10,431 nucleotides of DNA from CAZVAP01 sp964625125 (GTDB taxonomy: Bacteria; Patescibacteriota; Gracilibacteria; Absconditabacterales; Absconditicoccaceae): assembly GCA_964625125.1 (NCBI GenBank), contig CAZVAP010000027.1, positions 1-10,431 of the forward strand. The letters are read 5' to 3'. The notes beneath the pieces were generated by a model. It did not search any database. It had not been told where the DNA came from and worked only from the letters and a program-made list of their open reading frames with translations. The position numbers and the translations under genes were made by a program. This document shows, piece after piece, positions 6,678 through 10,431 of this stretch. Position 1 is the first letter of the stretch, and each line of letters begins with the position of its first letter.

Positions 6678-8318
6678 ATGAAAAGTAGTTTATATTTCAT
6701 TTTATTAAGTTTTTTACCAATAGCTTATAAGCTTTTATTTTGGTTATACTTAGTGCAACTTAAAGAATATAGATGTGATAGAATTAAAGACTATCTAAGA
6801 ACACCACAATGAAAAAAAGCAATTTTTAACTTTTTTTTCTTTATGGAATTAAGTGTATTTTTGTTGATGTATGGATACTATTTTGGATACATAAATTATA
6901 CTTTAGTATACTATAGTTTAGTTTTTCTTCTTCAAGCCGAAAGTTTGTATGTATTTTGGAAAATATTTTCAAATAAACTTTTCATACCAAAATTTACCAA
7001 AAGATTAATTATACTAGCTTTTACAAATATAATCACAATTATAGCAGGTTGGCTTATTATAGTCCTTTATCCTAATTTAATACTTTTAATAATAAGTTTT
7101 TTATTATTCTTCTTACCAGTAATAGTATTATTTTGGAATGCACTAACTTCTATATTTTTTGATAAAGTAAAAGAAAAAATCTTTAAAAAAGCATCACAAA
7201 AAATAAAAGAACTAAATATCTATACAATAGCAATTACAGGAAGCTATGGAAAATCTTCTACAAAAGAATTTTTAGCTAAATTGTTAGAAAATAAATTTAA
7301 TGTAATAAAAACTCCTAAAAATATTAATACTGAAATATGAATTTCAAGTTTCATTTTAAATGAATTGGAAAATAAAATTAAAAAATCAAACAAACCCCCA
7401 ATTTTTATAGCTGAAGCTGGAGCCTATAGTAAATGAGAAATAAAAAAAATATGAGAAATATTAAATCATAAAGATTGATTTTTAACTTGATTAGGAAATC
7501 AACATTTAGGATTATTTTGAAATGAACAAAATTTAGTGGAAGGAAAATTTGAAATTTGAGAAAAAGTATATGAAAACAATGGAAAACTATTTATAAACAC
7601 AAGCAATATAAAAATTTTAACAGATAAAATAGTTATTACAGACAAAGCAAATATAGTAAATTATAGTGTAAACAAACCTAATATACTTAAAAAACTAGGA
7701 AAAGAACAAATTATAACTTATCCTGAAGAAGTTAAAATTTTAAATATAACAAAAGAAAATAATGTATATTGAACTCATTTTATATGGGATAATAAAAGAT
7801 TTTTTACAAACATAATTTGAATATGACAAATTGAAAATCTAATCTGAGCTATTAAATTTGCACTTAAAAAATGAATAAGTTTAGATGAAATTAGCAAAAC
7901 AATCAAAAATCTAGATTTACCAAACCATACTATGCAAATAAATGAACATATAATTAAATTACCAACCAGAGAAATAAAAACAATCATAATTGATGATTCT
8001 TATAACTTATCAGTAAATTGACTAATAAATGCAATTGAAACTATTCAATTTTTAGATTGAGATAAAATACTAATTTTAGATGATATTTTAGAACTTGGAA
8101 AACAAGCACATAAAATCCATTATAAAATAGGGCAATATTTAGCTAGTAAAATTGATAAAATACTTTTTGTAGGAGTAAATTATAAAAAAGATTTAATAAA
8201 ATGACTAAAAGAAAGTAATTTTAAATGAGAAATTTTAGATAAAATGCCAAATATAATAAAAGATAGTATTTTAATTTTAGAATGAAGAAGAGCACAAAAA
8301 TACAATAAACTTAATTAA
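6678..8318 (+). CDS. Membrane-anchored MurF-like Mur ligase, 546 aa
   Basis: Likely the ATP-dependent ligase that adds D-Ala-D-Ala (or an equivalent) to the UDP-MurNAc-peptide. The C-terminal part (from about residue 180) is MurF-like: P-loop TGSYGKSSTKE (Gly188-Lys192), TPKNINTEIG, Glu246 in EAGAYSKGEI, GNQHLGLFG, Lys290 in EGKFEI (position of the usually carbamylated Lys), DDSYNLS at 439-445, LDDILELGKQAHKIH, and a shortened end with ILEGRRAQ. The first 155 residues are not soluble MurF sequence: they hold five hydrophobic helices (about 4-25, 50-72, 74-94, 109-130, 133-153) and a basic segment (LKEYRCDRIKDYLRTPQ). At least 18 of 32 Gly codons are UGA. Family is certain, MurF is the best fit from the ELG and DDSYN motifs; another Mur-type ligase is possible. 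Convergent with yraN, overlapping it by 8 bases. Confidence 0.85.
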
Positions 8319-8646
8319 TAAAATTTTCTATATAATCGATTTCATTATCTTTAACTATAGCCAAATCAAATTGATATAAAAAATCACCTGGATTTTTATA
8401 CATCCAGGTTTTAGCAGTTTTAACCAAAGATTTAATTTTTGATTTAGTTATATAATCTTGAAAATCTTCTACAAAATTTGAACTTTTAACTTCTACAAAG
8501 TGAACAACATCATCTTTAACAGCTATTAAATCTATTTCTCATCCTCTAATAGTATAATTTCTAGCAACAATCTTATATCATTGTTTTATAAGTAATTTTT
8601 CTACTTGCTTTTCATATTTATATCAAAGTTGTCTTTTATTTTCCAT
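8311..8646 (-). CDS. yraN: UPF0102 (YraN) family endonuclease-like protein, 111 aa
   Basis: Small protein with the PD-(D/E)XK-type nuclease fold of the UPF0102 family; its exact cellular role is unsettled. Visible motifs are GYKYEKQVEKLL, ARNYTIRGGEIDLIA (Glu37, Asp39) and FVEVKSS (Glu52, Lys54), the family's catalytic-site pattern in the right order and spacing. Length fits the usual 110-130. Three of five Gly codons are UGA, including one in GGEIDL. The start overlaps the 3' end of the upstream surface-protein gene by 11 bases in another frame (GATGGAAAATAA), which suggests translational coupling. The stop codon lies inside a TTAATTAA shared with the convergent Mur ligase gene. Family assignment is solid; activity is inferred. 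Confidence 0.88.
8386..8412 (+). terminator. Hairpin inside yraN, possible terminator for the Mur ligase transcript
   Basis: ACCTGGAT (8386-8393) and ATCCAGGT (8402-8409) form a perfect 8-bp stem with an 8-base loop; four T overlap its 3' end on the plus strand. The Mur ligase gene ends at 8318 with no intergenic space, so a terminator would have to lie within yraN. On the minus strand the stem is followed by GA and six T, so premature stopping of yraN mRNA is the alternative. Confidence 0.35.
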
Positions 8647-10348
8647 CACAAGCTATTAAAACATATTTTAAATTATCATTATAATTTAAGTTTTTTAAAT
8701 TAATTGTAGTAATACCCTTTTTATCATCAGGCTTATAACCTAAAACGATTGAATCTTGAGTTTGTTGATTTACAGGTCAATAATGCCTAGAACTTAAAAG
8801 CACATAGTTATTTTCACTTACTCAAACAGAATTTTTTATCCTATCTTTAAAAATAAGTTTACTTGAATTAGTATCCATCATATACCAGAATTTACTTATA
8901 TCTAATCAAGCTGAATTAACTGTAGCTTTACAAATATTATTAACAATATTTTTATAAATTCTAGATTCTCATCTTCAATTATCTTTTTTAATTTCCTCTA
9001 AAATTTTATATAACCCTAATTTTTTTGCATTAGATTTTAATATATCATCAAATTTATTTGTTCAACTATTTAAAGAAAGTTTTACTAAAGTGATTTTTTG
9101 TCAATTATCAAAAGAAATTAAAGTTTTATGTATTCAGCTAACTCAAGTTAAAATATCAGTCAATCCTGATGAATTATAAATACTATAATGATACTTTTCG
9201 TGATTTAACACATCAAGCCATACCTGTAAAAATACTAATTTACTTGCCATACTTAAATCAGAAATAAACTTACCATTTTTTAATATAGAGAAAGCCTTTG
9301 ATAAAGTTATATCAAATCTTTTACCATCAACTAATTGCTCAATATGACCTAAAGCTAAATAAGTAGCAAAATCTTTTTTATCAGCATTTATAGAAAATTT
9401 AGTTCATCTTATAACTAAAGTAGTTCAATTATGTTGAACTTGCATATCAGATGAAGGAGATAACTTAATAATATTAGCTAAAAACTTACCTGCTCCAGCT
9501 ATATAATCTTTCTTAGGACCATTAATTTCATAGTTTTTAACTGAAAAATCCAAAAATCAGTTATCATTTCAGTTTAAATTTATTATATTACCCATCACAT
9601 CAACAAATTTAACTGTAGTATTAGATACTAACTTACCAATAATTCTTATATCATATTTACCAGGATTTGACAATAAATAATTGATTCCTTCTGTTAGTTT
9701 AATTCTTTTTGTTTCAAAAGTTTGTAAATCAGTAACTTTTGCTAAAATTTTAGACTTTCATAAATTATTTACAATAATTACAGGAGATAACTTTGGTGGA
9801 TAAGGTAAATCAATATCTGAATTATTTTTAACTAATCTTGGTGATGAATAAGACCTTGTAATAGAATTTTTTATACTTCCATCTAATCTTGCAATATATT
9901 TAGATCATTTTTTAGTTATAGTTCAAATTTGAAAATTTTTTCTATCAGCTGTTACAGAATAAGTAAAACATCTTTTAATAAAATTTTTACCACTTCATAA
10001 GCTATTATTTGGGTCATAATTAAATTTTTCAAAATTTTTATCATTTTTTAAAATATCACAAGTAGTAGCTTGAATTACATATAAATTTTTAATTTTACTT
10101 AAAGGAGTATTTCTATCAGTAAGATGAATCATTGTTTTAGTTTTATCCAACAATATAAGATTACCTGAAGGAATAGGATAATTCCCCTTATAATGGTTAA
10201 CTAGATAATTTTTTACTTTTTCAAAATTTGATAAATTTTTTTGAATAGCTACCTGTTGCTGATGTTCCAATTTTAAATATCTATTTACTGAATAAAAAGC
10301 TAAACCAAATCAGCTTATAATTAAAACAATAAATACAAATTTTTTCAT
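8636..10348 (-). CDS. Anchored surface protein with pilin-like and FecR-like regions, 570 aa
   Basis: Function unknown. One N-terminal hydrophobic helix (residues 4-21, MKKFVFIVLII) is followed by an extracytoplasmic region. Residues 40-160 resemble the globular head of pilin-like proteins: VKNYLVNHYKGNYPIPSG, FNYDPNNS, and CFTYSVTADRKNFQIGTITK, with Cys97 and Cys127 as a likely disulfide pair. A Pro-rich linker (LPYPPKLSPV, 181-190) leads to beta-rich sequence. Residues about 299-355, with TTLVIRGTKFSIN, ATYLALGHIEQ and RFDITLSKAFS, fit the FecR-like pattern 'vRGT.F.v...vleG.V'. Residues 390-570 match nothing I recognise and hold Cys473 and Cys567. A canonical prepilin cleavage motif is missing. 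Of 38 Gly codons 18 are UGA. It overlaps yraN by 11 bases. Confidence 0.7.
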
Positions 10349-10373
10349 AGCAAATTATTTTAAAAAATAAACT

Positions 10374-10379
10374 ATTATA
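10374..10379 (-). promoter_or_regulatory. Possible -10 element of the surface-protein gene
   Basis: A perfect TATAAT on the minus strand, 25 bases before the ATG at 10348. No -35 element is found at normal spacing; the nearest candidate, TTGATA at 10408-10403, is 23 bases away. The rest of 10349-10431 holds no gene I can recognise. Confidence 0.3.
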
Positions 10380-10431
10380 ATTTTAAGAATTTAAATAATA
10401 CTTATCAAGTAAAACTTAAAATGTATTGAAA

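Noticed and set aside
7775..7987. A 70-residue hydrophobic minus-strand frame
   Set aside because: It is antisense to the well-conserved Mur ligase coding region and has no family features.
9422..9440. 7-bp hairpin AGTTCAA/TTGAACT in the surface-protein gene
   Set aside because: Short, AT-rich, inside coding sequence, with no T-run; expected by chance in a window this size.
44..10348. UGA read as Trp, as in mycoplasmas
   Set aside because: Trp at the UGA sites would destroy the guanylate kinase P-loop, the DnaK LAYG motif and the subunit a LFGN motif; TGG is used for Trp.
1..10431. tRNA or rRNA genes, CRISPR arrays, insertion sequences
   Set aside because: Coding regions account for nearly all of the window and the longest gap is under 100 bases; no cloverleaf-like, spaced-repeat or transposase signal was seen in the gaps.

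Overview
All eleven genes in this window are complete, and they can only be read if UGA encodes glycine (translation table 25, known from Candidate division SR1/Absconditabacteria and BD1-5/Gracilibacteria). Under the standard code dnaK, rlmN, gmk, atpH, atpB and every gene to the right are broken by UGA. In each case the UGA falls on a residue that is glycine in the family: the DnaK 'TAASLAYG' motif, the guanylate kinase P-loop 'GPSGVGKT', RlmN 'GMGEP' and 'ACGQL', and subunit a 'LRLFGN'. UGG is still used for Trp, which argues against the mycoplasma UGA=Trp code. The DNA is strongly AT-rich and the starts lack clear Shine-Dalgarno sequences. The source is therefore a member of the SR1/Gracilibacteria part of the CPR (Patescibacteria). 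I cannot choose between the two groups from this window.

Layout. From the left, on the minus strand: dnaK with a strong terminator at its 3' end, and a promoter plus a CIRCE-like operator at its 5' end. Next come rlmN (23S rRNA/tRNA adenine C2 methyltransferase) and gmk (guanylate kinase), 23 bases apart. Upstream of gmk lies half of an F-type ATP synthase operon, in transcription order atpB (a), atpE (c), atpF (b), atpH (delta). It ends at a Rho-independent terminator, and the alpha, gamma, beta and epsilon genes that normally follow are absent. Upstream of atpB is an RsuA/RluB-type rRNA pseudouridine synthase, also minus strand. Divergent from it, on the plus strand, is a MurF-like Mur ligase with a five-helix membrane domain at its N-terminus. 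It meets a minus-strand pair head to tail: a 570-residue secreted or membrane-anchored protein and yraN (UPF0102). The stop codons of the Mur ligase gene and yraN share one TTAATTAA.

How it fits together. The left and middle hold core functions: protein folding, ribosome modification, nucleotide supply and ATP synthesis. The right third concerns the cell envelope. The surface protein has a pilin-like head and what looks like a FecR-like domain, and no known function.

Control features supported by the sequence are the CIRCE-like operator at dnaK; three terminators or attenuators (after dnaK, between atpF and atpH, and after atpH); an 18-base leader block identical before dnaK and atpE; sigma70-type promoters before dnaK, atpB and the Mur ligase; and a hairpin inside yraN that may end the convergent Mur ligase transcript. 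UGA-glycine codons are rare in dnaK and absent from atpE but make up about half of glycine codons in most other genes. No tRNA, rRNA, CRISPR array or insertion sequence is visible, and no gene-free stretch exceeds 100 bases.
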